Below are positions 26,301-34,882 of a stretch of 64,000 bases of DNA, in pieces. Made by a program: the position numbers and the translations under genes. Numbering within the stretch: the stretch's first letter is position 1; the number at the start of each line of letters is the position of its first letter. The notes beneath the pieces were generated by a model. That model was not told the DNA's origin. It was given only the letters and a program-made list of their open reading frames with translations, and made no database searches. The DNA comes from Mycolicibacterium sp. GF69 (GTDB lineage Bacteria; Actinomycetota; Actinomycetes; Mycobacteriales; Mycobacteriaceae): positions 434,001 to 498,000 of the forward strand of contig NZ_QMEW01000001.1 in NCBI RefSeq assembly GCF_003284965.1. Direction: 5' to 3'.

Positions 26301-27402
26301 CAACGCCACTCAAAGCCTGGGCGGTGTCGCGGATCTCGCGCTCCCCTGACAGGAACACCAGAACATCACCGGGCGGTTCGCCGGCCAGCTCGTCGATGGC
26401 GTCGACGATCGCCTCGGTCTGGTCGCGTATCGCAGATGAGCCGCTTACGCGAAGATTAGGCGCCGGCGTGCGCACCACCTCGTGATCGGGGTCGTCGGGG
26501 TCCTCGGAGCCGCCCCGGCGGCGACATCCAGCCTCGGAGCCGCCCCGGCGGCGACATCCAGCTTCGGAGCCGTCGGCTTGGGTGATGACTTCCAGTGGGC
26601 GGTAACGGATCTCGACGGGATACGTGCGCCCCGACACCTCGACGATCGGCGCACCGCCACTGACCACATGTTCGGCACCGCCACTGACCACATGTTCGGC
26701 ACCGCCGAAGTGCGCCGCGAACCGCTCCGGCTCGATCGTCGCGGACGTGACGATGACCTTCAGGTCGGGCCGTCGCGGCAGCAGCTCACGCAGGTAGCCG
26801 AGGAGGAAGTCGATGTTGAGGCTGCGTTCGTGGGCCTCGTCGAGGATCAGGGTGTCGTAGCGCAGCAGTCGGCGGTCGCGCTGGATCTCGGCGAGCAGGA
26901 TGCCGTCGGTCATCAGCTTGACCAGCGTGCGATCGGACACCTGGTCGGTGAACCGCACGGCGTAGCCGACGGTCTCCCCGAGCGGGGTACCGATCTCGTC
27001 GGCGATGCGCTGCGCGACGGTGCGGGCGGCCAGGCGTCGGGGTTGGGTGTGCCCGATGGTGCCCCGCACTCCACGGCCGAGCTCGAGGCAGATCTTCGGC
27101 AGCTGCGTGGTCTTACCGGAACCGGTCTCGCCGGCGACGATCACCACCTGGTTTTCGTTGATCGCCGTGGCGATTTCGTCGCGGCGGTCGCTGACCGGCA
27201 GATCTGGATAGGTGATGGCGGGCACCGCCGCCGCCCGGGTGGCGACGATTCCCTCCGCGGCGGCGATCTGCTCGGCGAGTTCGGCGAGTTTGGCCGGGCT
27301 CGCACCGCGAAGCTGTCGCAGCCGCCTGCCGAATCGGGCGGCGTCGCGGACCGTCAGTCCGTCGAGACGCTTGCGAAGCTCAGCTACAGACGGGCCGGAC
27401 AC
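23356..27402 (-). CDS. hrpA: ATP-dependent RNA helicase HrpA
   Basis: A DEAH-box RNA helicase of 1348 residues, the usual HrpA length. Walker A is VAGETGSGKTTQLPKIC, motif II LILDEAHERSLN, motif III VTSATIEPERF and motif VI QRAGRSGRTAPGVCIRL. The helicase-associated, OB-fold and C-terminal DUF3418 regions complete the protein. The GTG at 27400-27402 (product VSGPSVAELRKRLDGL) is chosen to match family N-termini; the upstream extension looks non-coding. Between the two RecA domains it carries two in-frame tandem duplications (26504-26563 and 26651-26698) in an otherwise variable insert. Confidence 0.93.
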   Translation of the reverse strand: MSGPSVAELRKRLDGLTVRDAARFGRRLRQLRGASPAKLAELAEQIAAAEGIVATRAAAVPAITYPDLPVSDRRDEIATAINENQVVIVAGETGSGKTTQLPKICLELGRGVRGTIGHTQPRRLAARTVAQRIADEIGTPLGETVGYAVRFTDQVSDRTLVKLMTDGILLAEIQRDRRLLRYDTLILDEAHERSLNIDFLLGYLRELLPRRPDLKVIVTSATIEPERFAAHFGGAEHVVSGGAEHVVSGGAPIVEVSGRTYPVEIRYRPLEVITQADGSEAGCRRRGGSEAGCRRRGGSEDPDDPDHEVVRTPAPNLRVSGSSAIRDQTEAIVDAIDELAGEPPGDVLVFLSGEREIRDTAQALSGVVDAHTEVLPLYARLPTAEQQRVFAPSRAARRVVLATNVAETSLTVPGIRYVVDPGTARISRYSRRTKVQRLPIEPISQASAAQRAGRSGRTAPGVCIRLYSEEDFASRPRYTDPEILRTNLASVILQMAALGLGDQEKLGTFPFLDPPDRRSIRDGVHLLQELGAFDATGAITDVGRRLARLPVDPRLGRMILQADTEGCVREILVLAAALSIPDPRERPADREEAARQKHARFADEHSDFVSYLNLWRYLSEQRKELSGNAFRRMCRDEFLHYLRIREWQDLTGQLRSIAKDLGITESSEPADPASVHAALLAGLLSHIGMRDGDGREYQGARNAKFVLAPGSVLTRRPPRWIVVADLVETSRLFGRIGARIQPEVVERIAGDLVQRTYSEPHWDAQRGAVMAYERVTLYGLPIVARRRVGYSRIEPDLARELFIRHGLVDGDWRTRHRFFGDNAALRANLEELEEKARRRDLIVGDDEIFAFYDARIPPNVVSARHFDAWWHKQRHVTPELLTFTRDDLLRTEDATTGQPDAWRAGDVALPLSYRFEPGADDDGVTVHVPVEVLARLGGDEFAWQVPALRDELVTALIRSLPKDLRRNFVPAPDTARAVLSSITPGDGPLLDAVQRELHRRTGVLVPIDAFDLDKLPSHLRVTFAVEGAEGKELARGKDLDALQHQLAAPVRRAVADAVGDLERTGLRGWPEDLAKLPRTVERTVGGHAVRGYPALVDAGTAVDVRVYPTAAEQQASMGPGTRRLLRLAVPSPIKTVERQIQPRTKLVLGTNPDGSLHALLEDCADAATDMLAPMPVWTRDEFTALRERVAADLASTTAGIGKRVETVLTAAHDVEVALPGSPSPAQAEAIADIRAQLGRLLPRGFVTATGAAHLGDLSRYLIAIGRRLERLPHGLGADRDRMDRVHAVQDAYDELVHALSPARAAGADVRDIGRQIEELRVSLWAQQLGTPRPVSEQRIYRAIDAVRP
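26504..26563. repeat. 30-bp tandem duplication inside hrpA
   Basis: Two nearly identical 30-bp units (26504-26533 and 26534-26563, one difference at the last base), with the first nine bases repeated a third time. In hrpA they encode two copies of a ten-residue unit, E-A-G-C-R-R-R-G-G-S, so the frame is kept. Confidence 0.93.
26651..26698. repeat. 24-bp tandem duplication inside hrpA
   Basis: Two perfect copies of a 24-bp unit (26651-26674, 26675-26698). In hrpA they encode G-G-A-E-H-V-V-S twice, followed by GGAP. It lies about 90 bases from the 30-bp duplication, in the same surface insert. Confidence 0.93.
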
Positions 27403-27508
27403 TCCGGCCAGGATAGGCGTCCGGTTACGGGGTGTGCAGGTCGGCGTCGCTGTCGGCACCCGACGCGTCAGGCCCCGTAAGTCATCCCGGCGCGTATTCA
27501 GCGGCGCA

Positions 27509-28666
27509 TCAACGCATTTCGGTGACCCTCGGATCGGCATATGCGTCGCGAGCGGACTCGACCTCCTCGCAGAGGCGTTCGGCATCGGTGTACAGCCCGC
27601 CGTAGATGCCCCACTGCGTCGGGCGGTCGAGTTCACGGTTCTCGATGTGGTGCGTCAGGTGCTCGAACGCCGATTGACACCGACGAGCCTCCTCGACGAG
27701 CGGCTGGTCGTCGACATCGCCGATGTTATGCATCTCCCCGGCAGCTGCCACGGCATCGCGGACCGCGGCCAACAGAACGCTGTAACGACGCAGGAACTCG
27801 TCATGCCGCGTACCCGATTCGTCGCGGTCGACGGCCCGCGCCAAACCCGTGGTCACCCAGCGCAGCTCCTGGGAGATTCGTTCCAGCGCTTGGAGCGTCA
27901 CCCGGTAGCCGGCGAATCCGGTGTCGGTGTGGACCAGCAGCCGCCGCAGATTGAGCTTCCTGGTGCGCACCGCGTGGTCGAGGGTGTGGCGCGCCTGCGC
28001 CGCCTTGTTCGGCAGGGCGTCGGCGCGCCAGCGCCAGTCCCGCGCCACATCGATGCCGGCCTCACCGCTCGCCAACCCGTCGGCCAGATCCGACAGCAAG
28101 TCGACCATCGTCCCGCTGACCGATTCGACGGCATATCGGGCGCTGCGGTACCGCAGTGGTGGCGCGATCACCAACGTCACCACCAGCGCCACCGCGGCGC
28201 CCAGCACGACCATGCCGGCGATCTCCGGCAAAGGGCCCCCCTCGGACGCGTTACCCGAGGACAGCGCGAAGGCGCCGTACGCGAAGATCCCGGCCACCGC
28301 GACGTTGATGCCCTGGCTGCCCAGCCGGCGCCACCGCCCGATGACGAGCGCGACGATCAGGATCGCCGGAAACAGCCACAGCGCCACACCCCATAACCAC
28401 ACCGCCGCGCCCGCCAAACCGATGCCGGCCAGCATGGCCGCCGTGTACCGAACAGCCTTGGCGACCGAATCCGCGATGGTGATCTCGACCAGCATCAGGG
28501 CCGAGAAAGCCGCGAAGGTGGCATACGACGCTTCGAAGACCCTGGTCGCCAGCAGCCAGGCGGTAGTGCACGCGATGACAGCCTTCACCAGAGCGAGGAC
28601 GGCTTCGCGATCGAGCCTCACCTGCCCGAAGGCGGCTCGGCCGCGCGCTATGCGACTGCCCACCAC
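27509..28666 (-). CDS. FUSC-family membrane protein
   Basis: A 385-residue protein with six hydrophobic helices in its first 170 residues (VLALVKAVIACTTAWLLATRVF, then FAAFSALMLVEITIADSV and others) and a long soluble helical C-terminal half. The arrangement and the A-x-F-A-A-F-S-A-L motif fit the FUSC/aromatic acid exporter (AaeB/YccS-like) group. Possible role: efflux or membrane-stress protection. It is transcribed toward hrpA, 106 bases upstream of it. Confidence 0.8.
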   Translation of the reverse strand: MVGSRIARGRAAFGQVRLDREAVLALVKAVIACTTAWLLATRVFEASYATFAAFSALMLVEITIADSVAKAVRYTAAMLAGIGLAGAAVWLWGVALWLFPAILIVALVIGRWRRLGSQGINVAVAGIFAYGAFALSSGNASEGGPLPEIAGMVVLGAAVALVVTLVIAPPLRYRSARYAVESVSGTMVDLLSDLADGLASGEAGIDVARDWRWRADALPNKAAQARHTLDHAVRTRKLNLRRLLVHTDTGFAGYRVTLQALERISQELRWVTTGLARAVDRDESGTRHDEFLRRYSVLLAAVRDAVAAAGEMHNIGDVDDQPLVEEARRCQSAFEHLTHHIENRELDRPTQWGIYGGLYTDAERLCEEVESARDAYADPRVTEMR

Positions 28667-28703
28667 GTGATCAGGCCTTCCCGCTACCGGCGGGGCCGAA
28701 CCG

Positions 28704-29597
28704 TCAGGGCTTGTCGGGCGCCCAGTACTCGAGCATCTCGGCGAACGTCTCGAATGCCGGGCCGGAGACGCCGTACGTCGCCTCGAGGTGAATGCTCAGC
28801 GGGAAGCCGAGGTCGGCGACGTTGTCGATCACGCGCTTGTAGAGGTCGAGCATCAGCTTGCGCTTCTCCACCGGTTCGGTGGCGGCGAGCCTCTTGACAA
28901 ATTCCTGCTCCTCGGCGACCGCTGGGTTGCCGGGGTCCTGGATCAGCCAGTTGATCAGCCCGACCTTGTTCTCCAGCTTCGGCACGAAGCCGAACGACAG
29001 CAGGATCTCCGGCCGGTGATCGGTCTGCTCGGCGAAGTCGCGTAGGAAGCCGACGATCGCGTCCGAGTACAGCAACTGGGTCATGCCGTAGGTGGCGCCC
29101 TGATCACATTTGAAGGCGAACCGGCCTTGTTCGCCCTCGCGGGTCGGGATGAGGATCGCCCCGCGGTTGGGCACCAGGTCGGAGTAGATCGACAGTGCGT
29201 CGGTCGGTGCGACGCCGGCGCCCTCACCGTCGTTCATGGTGCGCGGCACCCCGACGAACGCGATGCCGTCGAACCCGGCGCCCGACAGGTCGGTCAGCCG
29301 CCGGCGCAACGCCGGTTCGTCCATGAACGCGGTGACCTGGGTGCACAGACCGTTCACACCGGCCAGCTCCGGAGAGATGACGGACCAGAAGTCGAGCACA
29401 TCGAGCTTCGGCTTCATCTCGATGGGCCGGTCGTCGTCCTCTTCGATCATGCCGGGGATCATCACGTGCCGGATGCGGCCGTCGAGACCCGTCTCTGCAG
29501 AGCATCGCAGCACCTTGCGCGCATCCTCCAGCGCCTGCTCGTGGCCGCGCTCGACGTTCGGCGGCACGAGCTCGAGCGCGATGGTGTTCAGCGTCAC
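28704..29597 (-). CDS. Mycobacterial-type methylenetetrahydrofolate reductase
   Basis: A 297-residue TIM-barrel protein (MTLNTIALELVPPNVERG start). It resembles the mycobacterial MTHFR type, which replaces MetF in making 5-methyl-THF for methionine synthesis and which, from memory of the literature, has been reported to use NADH without flavin. Conserved-looking segments are HVMIPGMIEEDDDRP, GIAFVGVPRTMNDGEG and FKCDQGATYGMTQLLYS. It stands alone, 38 bases beyond the FUSC start. The assignment depends on recalled family naming; a search would settle it. Confidence 0.78.
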   Translation of the reverse strand: MTLNTIALELVPPNVERGHEQALEDARKVLRCSAETGLDGRIRHVMIPGMIEEDDDRPIEMKPKLDVLDFWSVISPELAGVNGLCTQVTAFMDEPALRRRLTDLSGAGFDGIAFVGVPRTMNDGEGAGVAPTDALSIYSDLVPNRGAILIPTREGEQGRFAFKCDQGATYGMTQLLYSDAIVGFLRDFAEQTDHRPEILLSFGFVPKLENKVGLINWLIQDPGNPAVAEEQEFVKRLAATEPVEKRKLMLDLYKRVIDNVADLGFPLSIHLEATYGVSGPAFETFAEMLEYWAPDKP

Positions 29598-29810
29598 CGG
29601 GCTGCTCCTGTCCAGACGATTTTTTCCTGCGGGGGCAGGTCAACACTGATCTCGACGTCGCGAGAATCTCGGGAACCGGCCGGGAAGCCTCACCATACAG
29701 ATGGTGCCGCTGCGGCCTTCGACACACGTGCGACCTGCGCGACGCGGGCTCTCAGCCGATTCCCAGCGCACAGTCACCTCCCCGCTGCCTGCGGTTGGTA
29801 ACACGGTGTC

Positions 29811-30077
29811 ATGACACCCGGACGAAAATGCCTGGACACCGCCGAAGGTGTACTGGTCGCGCTTCGCCACTGCACGGTCGACGAGGCATTCCGCGAAATC
29901 ATCCGCGCGGCACAACATCATCAGGTGCCGCTGTTCACGCTCGCCGACGCGCTCGTCACCGCGGCGAGCGGCACGGTGGCGAGCGGCACCGCGGAGTACC
30001 CGAACGTGGCGGCGCGCACCGCGGTGCTCGCCGAGTGGGGACCGCTGCTGCTGACGCCGACCTCGGCTCATCAGTGA
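29811..30077 (+). CDS. Stand-alone ANTAR-domain protein (88 aa)
   Basis: Small protein made almost entirely of an ANTAR RNA-binding domain: [34 protein letters not shown] in sequence from residue 9, then [17 protein letters not shown] proteins bind paired hexaloop RNA hairpins and prevent transcription termination. Most have a GAF, PAS or receiver domain to sense a signal; this one has none, so it would need a partner or act constitutively. The target RNA is unknown. It is divergent from MTHFR, with 213 bases between starts. Confidence 0.75.
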   Translation: MTPGRKCLDTAEGVLVALRHCTVDEAFREIIRAAQHHQVPLFTLADALVTAASGTVASGTAEYPNVAARTAVLAEWGPLLLTPTSAHQ

Positions 30078-30156
30078 ATCTGACGACGCAATCGAGCCCA
30101 GACCGTCGTCATTTTCACGATTGGGAACGCCCCGGGCCGCTCGTACTGTGGAAAGG

Positions 30157-31617
30157 GTGGGCATCGCATCGACCGCCGTCACCTTCGCCGACCACTACGC
30201 CAGCGAGCTACCCGAGCTGGCGGTCCGCTGGCAGGCGGAGGCCGCGCCCGACCCGCGCTTGCTCGTGCTCAACGAGCCGTTGGCCGCCGAACTCGGCATC
30301 GACGCCGAGTGGTTGCGCGGGCCCGAAGGCCTGCGACTTCTGGTCGGCGCGCTGGTTCCGAGCGATGCCACGCCGGTCGCACAGGCGTACGCCGGACACC
30401 AGTTCGGCGGATATGTGCCGCGGCTGGGCGACGGGCGCGCGCTGCTGCTGGGGGAACTGACGACGACGTCCGGAGAACTCCGCGACCTGCATTTGAAAGG
30501 GTCGGGCGCGACTCCGTTCGCCCGCGGCGGCGACGGGTTGGCGGCCGTGGGCCCGATGCTGCGCGAGTACATCGTCAGCGAGGCGATGCACGCCTTGGGG
30601 ATTCCGACCACCCGCTCGCTGGCCGTGGTGGCGACCGGACGCCAAGTGCAGCGCGAGACGCCGCTGCCCGGCGCGGTGCTGGCCCGCGTCGCCCGCAGTC
30701 ACCTGCGCGTCGGCACCTTCCAGTACGCCGCCAACACCGGCGATCTGGATCTGCTGCGGCGCCTGGCCGACCACGCGATCGACCGACACCACCCCGAAGC
30801 CGCAAGCGCGGGCAACCGCTACGTGGCGCTGTTCGAGTCGGTGATCGCGGCGCAGGCGGCGCTGGTCGCGAAGTGGATGCTGGTCGGTTTCGTGCACGGG
30901 GTGATGAACACCGACAACATGACGATCTCGGGCGAGACCATCGACTACGGCCCCTGCGCGTTCATGGAGGCCTACGACCCGGACACGGTGTTCAGCTCGA
31001 TCGACTCGTGGGGCCGCTATGCCTACGGAAACCAGCCGGCGATCGCGGCGTGGAACCTGGCCCGGTTTGCCGAGGCTCTGCTGCCGCTGTTCGCCGACGA
31101 CCAGCAGCAGGCGATCGCCGTCGCCGAGGGCGGCCTCACCGGTTTCGCCCCGCGGTTCCAGAACGCGCTGTCGGCCGGCATGTGCGCCAAGCTCGGGCTC
31201 GCGGACACCACGCCCGACGAGATCGCGGTGCCGTTGATGAACGATCTGATCGCCCAACTCCACCAGAGCCACGTCGACTTCACGTCGTTCTTCCGTCACC
31301 TCGGGCAGGCGGCCCGCGGCGACGACGAACCGGCCCGCGGCCTGTTCCTCGACCTCACCGCGTTCGACGAGTGGCTGGCCCGGTGGCACGCTTTGCAGCC
31401 CGACGCGGAGACGATGGACCGCGCCAACCCGGTCTACATTCCGCGCAACCATCTGGTCGAGGAGGCGCTGATCGCCGCGACGGGCGGGGACCTCGAGCCG
31501 TTGTACCGGCTACTGGACGCGGTGACCGCACCCTACGACGAGCGTCCCGGCTTGCAGCGTTACGCCGAACCCGCACCGGAGGACTTCGGGAAGTACCGAA
31601 CCTTCTGCGGAACGTGA
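30157..31617 (+). CDS. selO: Protein adenylyltransferase SelO (YdiU/UPF0061)
   Basis: A 486-residue pseudokinase-fold enzyme that transfers AMP from ATP to protein Ser/Thr/Tyr. Family motifs: [36 protein letters not shown], the metal-binding [12 protein letters not shown] and [13 protein letters not shown]. The C-terminus is YRTFCGT, with cysteine near the end where many eukaryotic SelO proteins have selenocysteine. GTG at 30157 is a provisional start; another in-frame GTG is three codons upstream. The same strand continues into a Cys-rich secreted protein 21 bases on. Confidence 0.92.
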   Translation: MGIASTAVTFADHYASELPELAVRWQAEAAPDPRLLVLNEPLAAELGIDAEWLRGPEGLRLLVGALVPSDATPVAQAYAGHQFGGYVPRLGDGRALLLGELTTTSGELRDLHLKGSGATPFARGGDGLAAVGPMLREYIVSEAMHALGIPTTRSLAVVATGRQVQRETPLPGAVLARVARSHLRVGTFQYAANTGDLDLLRRLADHAIDRHHPEAASAGNRYVALFESVIAAQAALVAKWMLVGFVHGVMNTDNMTISGETIDYGPCAFMEAYDPDTVFSSIDSWGRYAYGNQPAIAAWNLARFAEALLPLFADDQQQAIAVAEGGLTGFAPRFQNALSAGMCAKLGLADTTPDEIAVPLMNDLIAQLHQSHVDFTSFFRHLGQAARGDDEPARGLFLDLTAFDEWLARWHALQPDAETMDRANPVYIPRNHLVEEALIAATGGDLEPLYRLLDAVTAPYDERPGLQRYAEPAPEDFGKYRTFCGT

Positions 31618-31638
31618 CGAGCGGCTTAGACTCCGTCC

Positions 31639-31860
31639 ATGACTTTGCGACGGATGGTGACGGCCGCGCTGCTCTTCGCTTCGCTGTGCGCCGTCCCGCC
31701 GGCGATCGCCTCGGCACAGCCCGGGAACTGCTGTTGCCCGCCCGGGCAGACGGGCGTGATCTACGGATGCGCGTCGTTCTGCGTCGACGGCAAGGCGCTC
31801 GACGCCAGCACGGGGCTGTGCGTGCCGGTGCCGCCGCCCTACCCGCACGCGCCGGTGTAG
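31639..31860 (+). CDS. Small secreted cysteine-rich protein (73 aa)
   Basis: A signal peptide (RRMVTAALLFASLCAVPPAIASA) precedes a mature part of about 47 residues with six cysteines: NCCCPPGQTG, YGCASFCVDG and GLCVP. It ends in a Pro-rich tail PPPYPHAPV. The spacing suggests a disulphide-stabilised or metal-binding miniprotein. No family is recognised. Confidence 0.7.
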   Translation: MTLRRMVTAALLFASLCAVPPAIASAQPGNCCCPPGQTGVIYGCASFCVDGKALDASTGLCVPVPPPYPHAPV

Positions 31861-31914
31861 CGGTCGATCGCCGCGAAGGTTGACGCGGCCGCGTCGTGGG
31901 CAATATCAAGATCT

Positions 31915-32988
31915 GTGACCACCGACGACGCACCGCACCGTGACCTACTGCAGGAGCTACTCCATGCGTACGGGCCGTGCGGCCAGGAAGACGCCGTGCG
32001 GGAGATCTGCCGCCGCGAGTTGGAGCCACTCGTCGACCAGATGTGGGTGGACGAGGCGGGCAATGTCGTCGGCCTGATCGGCGGCGCCGACAGCGAAGCG
32101 CCGGCCACCCGCGTGATGGCGCACATGGACGAGTTGTCGATGATCGTCAAGCGGATCGAGTCCGACGGCACCCTGCACATGACGCCCCTTGGCACGATGT
32201 ACCCGGGAAACTTCGGGCTCGGGCCGGTCGACATACTGGGCGACCAGAAGACGATCTGCGGTGTGCTGACGCTGGGTTCGGAGCACACCACCAAGGAGAG
32301 CCCGCAGATCTGGGAGACCAAACCGGACCAGGGTGACAAAGCGCTCGACTGGATGCACGTCTACGTGTTCACGGGCCACAGCCCCGACGAACTTGCCGAC
32401 GCGGGAATCAGACCCGGCATCCGGGCGTGCGTGCATCGAAGCAAGCGCACCCTCATCGACGTCGGCTCCGACTACCTCGGGTGCTACTTCATGGACGACC
32501 GCGCGGCAGTGACCGCCCTGTTGGACGTCGCCGGCCGGTTGGCGGCAAGCGACCAGCGCCCCGCTCGCGACACCTATCTGGTGTTCACCACGAGCGAGGA
32601 GGTCGGCGGGGTCGGCGGCTCGTACGCCAGCCGCACGTTGCCGGGGGACCTCACGCTGGCGCTGGAGGTGGGACCGACGGAGGCGGAGTACGGCACCACA
32701 TGTAGCGGCGGCCCGATCGTCGCGTACAGCGACGCCGAAAGCATCTACGACAAAGTGGTTGCCGACACGTTGATCAGGATCGCCACCGACCTAGGGTTAT
32801 CGCCCCAACCGGCGGTGCTCGGGGCGTTCGAATCCGACGCGTCGCACGCCAAGGCCAGCGGGCTGACGCCGCGCGCGGGCCTGCTGTGTCTGCCCACGCT
32901 GAGCACGCACGGCTATGAAGTCATGGCTCGGCGCGCGATCCCCGACATGAGCGCGGTGCTTGCCGAGTTCCTGCGGCGCGGCGCCTAG
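31915..32988 (+). CDS. M42-family metallopeptidase (glutamyl aminopeptidase/cellulase M type)
   Basis: A 357-residue di-zinc aminopeptidase-like protein. Metal and catalytic residues are visible in order: RVMAHMDELSMIV (His/Asp), GCYFMDDRAAV (bridging Asp), TTSEEVGGVGG (catalytic Glu and ligand Glu), ALEVGPTEAEY (Glu ligand region) and PTLSTHGYEV (His ligand). M42 enzymes remove N-terminal residues from peptides, usually as dodecamers in the cytoplasm. A GTG start is used. Confidence 0.9.
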   Translation: MTTDDAPHRDLLQELLHAYGPCGQEDAVREICRRELEPLVDQMWVDEAGNVVGLIGGADSEAPATRVMAHMDELSMIVKRIESDGTLHMTPLGTMYPGNFGLGPVDILGDQKTICGVLTLGSEHTTKESPQIWETKPDQGDKALDWMHVYVFTGHSPDELADAGIRPGIRACVHRSKRTLIDVGSDYLGCYFMDDRAAVTALLDVAGRLAASDQRPARDTYLVFTTSEEVGGVGGSYASRTLPGDLTLALEVGPTEAEYGTTCSGGPIVAYSDAESIYDKVVADTLIRIATDLGLSPQPAVLGAFESDASHAKASGLTPRAGLLCLPTLSTHGYEVMARRAIPDMSAVLAEFLRRGA

Positions 32989-33031
32989 CTCGGCGCCTGG
33001 CCGCGCAGCCTGGCGACGGCGCAGTCGGTGC

Positions 33032-33682
33032 TCAGCCGTCGAGTTCGCCCGCGATCCCCCGCTCGATGGCGGCCCGGGCACGCTCGGGCAGCACGATCAG
33101 CCCGTCGAGTTCGCGGCGGGCAAGCTCGTAACCTTTCTCGCGCTCCTGCGGGCTGGCGGCAGTGTCGGATGCGACGCGCAGCATGCTCTGGGCGCGGGCG
33201 ATGCGTTGCTGGTCGTGGGCCGAGAAATCGCCGCGCCGACGGCGGACCGCCTCGCTCTCGGCTGCTTCGAACGCGGTGACGTAGTCGGTGACGGCCTCGA
33301 CGTACTCGCGCGCTACCTCACTGTCGTCGACGAGATTCTCGGCCTGCACCGGCCGCAGCAAATCCGCGCGCACCTTGGTCCGATGGAACCGCTCGGTGAG
33401 CGGATCGCGCATATCGGTCATCAGCGGGAAGTCGAGCAGCTTGGCGATGTCGAGCTCGTATTCGAGCCAGCGCGTGTCGGTTCGGTCGTGCGCCTTCACC
33501 GCGCGCGCGATAGCTTGCCAGGTTGCCGCGGTGTTGGTCCGCGGCTGGGCCTCCGGTAGTTCCGCTCGCCCGGCGCCCTGGCGTGCGCGGGCTGCCGACA
33601 CCGCCCGCCAACCGCCATAGAGCACGCCTGCGAGCGGGACGAGCACGATGAGCAGCTCGAGCAGGCGGATGATCAGGCCCAT
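33032..33682 (-). CDS. Hypothetical membrane-anchored protein (216 aa)
   Basis: A single N-terminal transmembrane helix (GLIIRLLELLIVLVPLAGVLYGGW) is followed by about 180 soluble, helix-rich residues with many charged pairs. The ATG at 33680-33682 is chosen because GGAG lies five bases upstream. A similar one-helix protein occurs widely in mycobacteria, but I know no function. Confidence 0.75.
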   Translation of the reverse strand: MGLIIRLLELLIVLVPLAGVLYGGWRAVSAARARQGAGRAELPEAQPRTNTAATWQAIARAVKAHDRTDTRWLEYELDIAKLLDFPLMTDMRDPLTERFHRTKVRADLLRPVQAENLVDDSEVAREYVEAVTDYVTAFEAAESEAVRRRRGDFSAHDQQRIARAQSMLRVASDTAASPQEREKGYELARRELDGLIVLPERARAAIERGIAGELDG

Positions 33683-33790
33683 AGCGACTCCATGAGGCCA
33701 GGATGCCACCGCTGCGCGATCGCTGAAGATTGCAGCTCGGGCTGTTGACGTAGGAGCAACACAGCCCTGGGTGCAAAATCGCGCGAGCCC

Positions 33791-34519
33791 TCAGGTCGAG
33801 TCGGCGCCAGGTCCGTACGCGCGGGCGATGTCGGGCGAGTCCAGCCAGCCCGAGTAGGTCGGCCGCTGCGGCCAACCTTCCGGCGAATCCTGCCAGTCCT
33901 CCTGGCGGCCGAATGGCAGGACGTCGATGAGCGCGAACGAGTGGCTGAGTTGTTCGGTGCCGCGCCCGTTGGTGTGCCATGTCCGGTAGACGGTGTCCTC
34001 TCCCGACGGCGCCGTCGCTTTCAGAAACACGTTGACCGCGAAGCCTTCTCCCGGGGCGGCGTCGACGTCGGCGCCGAACGAACTCTCCGACGACGAGTAC
34101 CAGTCCATGCGGTTGCCGACCTTGGCGCGATAGGCCAGCGCCTCCTCGATCGGGCCGTTGGTGACGATCACGAAGCGGGCGTCGTAGCTGTCGAGGAACT
34201 CGAGCCGGGTGAACTGGGAGGTGAAGCCGGTACAGCCGCCGCACTGCCACTGCGCGCCGTCGGTCCACATGTGGTTGTAGACGATCAGCTGGGACCGCCC
34301 CTCGAACACGTCGGCCAGCCGGACCGGTCCGTGCTCGCCGATCAGCGTGTAATCGGGCATTCGGACCATGGGCAGCCGCCTGCGCTGGGCGGCGATCGCG
34401 TCCAGTTCGCGCGTCGCCGCCTTCTCGCGTGCGCGCAGCTCATCGAGCGCGACGCGCCAAGTCGGCGCGTCGACCACGGGCGGTAGGGCGGCCGGTCGAG
34501 TCGTGCCGGCGTTCGTCAT
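33791..34519 (-). CDS. DUF899 thioredoxin-like protein
   Basis: A 242-residue DUF899 protein with the usual N-terminus (WRVALDELRAREKAATRELD), RRRLPMV and the thioredoxin-fold core QLIVYNHMWTDGAQWQCGGC, with CGGC in the position of a redox pair. A perfect AGGAGGA lies six bases before the ATG. The role of DUF899 proteins is not established. Confidence 0.88.
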   Translation of the reverse strand: MTNAGTTRPAALPPVVDAPTWRVALDELRAREKAATRELDAIAAQRRRLPMVRMPDYTLIGEHGPVRLADVFEGRSQLIVYNHMWTDGAQWQCGGCTGFTSQFTRLEFLDSYDARFVIVTNGPIEEALAYRAKVGNRMDWYSSSESSFGADVDAAPGEGFAVNVFLKATAPSGEDTVYRTWHTNGRGTEQLSHSFALIDVLPFGRQEDWQDSPEGWPQRPTYSGWLDSPDIARAYGPGADST

Positions 34520-34585
34520 GTTGTTCCTCCTGCGGATGGTGGTGCACTCGCAGGTAATGACTGACTCAGCGACCGAAAGTCATCG

Positions 34586-34759
34586 TCAGCTCTTCTTGGA
34601 TCCGCTGGACTTCTTGCCGCCGCCGGAATTCTTGCCGCCCTTCTTCGACGCGTCGGGCGTGTTGGCGATCGCGGCCGCACGAGACTTGCTCATGCCATTC
34701 TTGCGCAGGCCCTCGTACTGTTTGTCGTTCTTGACGCTGGAACCGTGGTCTTTCGTCAT
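34586..34759 (-). CDS. Small Lys/Ser/Gly-rich protein (57 aa, DUF7218-like)
   Basis: Very basic, hydrophilic small protein (MTKDHGSSVKNDKQYEGLRK) with RAAAIANTPDASKKGG in the middle and a Lys/Ser/Gly tail. AAGGAGG lies six bases before the ATG, which rules out the longer upstream frame. This type (seen in soil bacteria, sometimes called plasmid-stabilisation or stress-related small protein) is common, but its function is unknown. Confidence 0.82.
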   Translation of the reverse strand: MTKDHGSSVKNDKQYEGLRKNGMSKSRAAAIANTPDASKKGGKNSGGGKKSSGSKKS

Positions 34760-34882
34760 CGTGGCCTCCTTGTGATGCCCATACCGAATACCCGCGAGCG
34801 CGCGTGTTTCACACGGCGCGCCGGCAAATATCCGCGGTTCCTGCACGCTCGCACCCCCGCGACCGTGCATGTGCCGCCGCGG

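Noticed and set aside
29640..30182. A 180-codon minus-strand frame over the ANTAR gene
   Set aside because: The plus-strand ANTAR domain is clear; the antisense translation is Arg/His-rich shadow sequence.
31611..31617. Selenocysteine recoding at the SelO C-terminus
   Set aside because: The codon is TGC (Cys) in TFCGT followed by a normal stop; no in-frame TGA within the gene.
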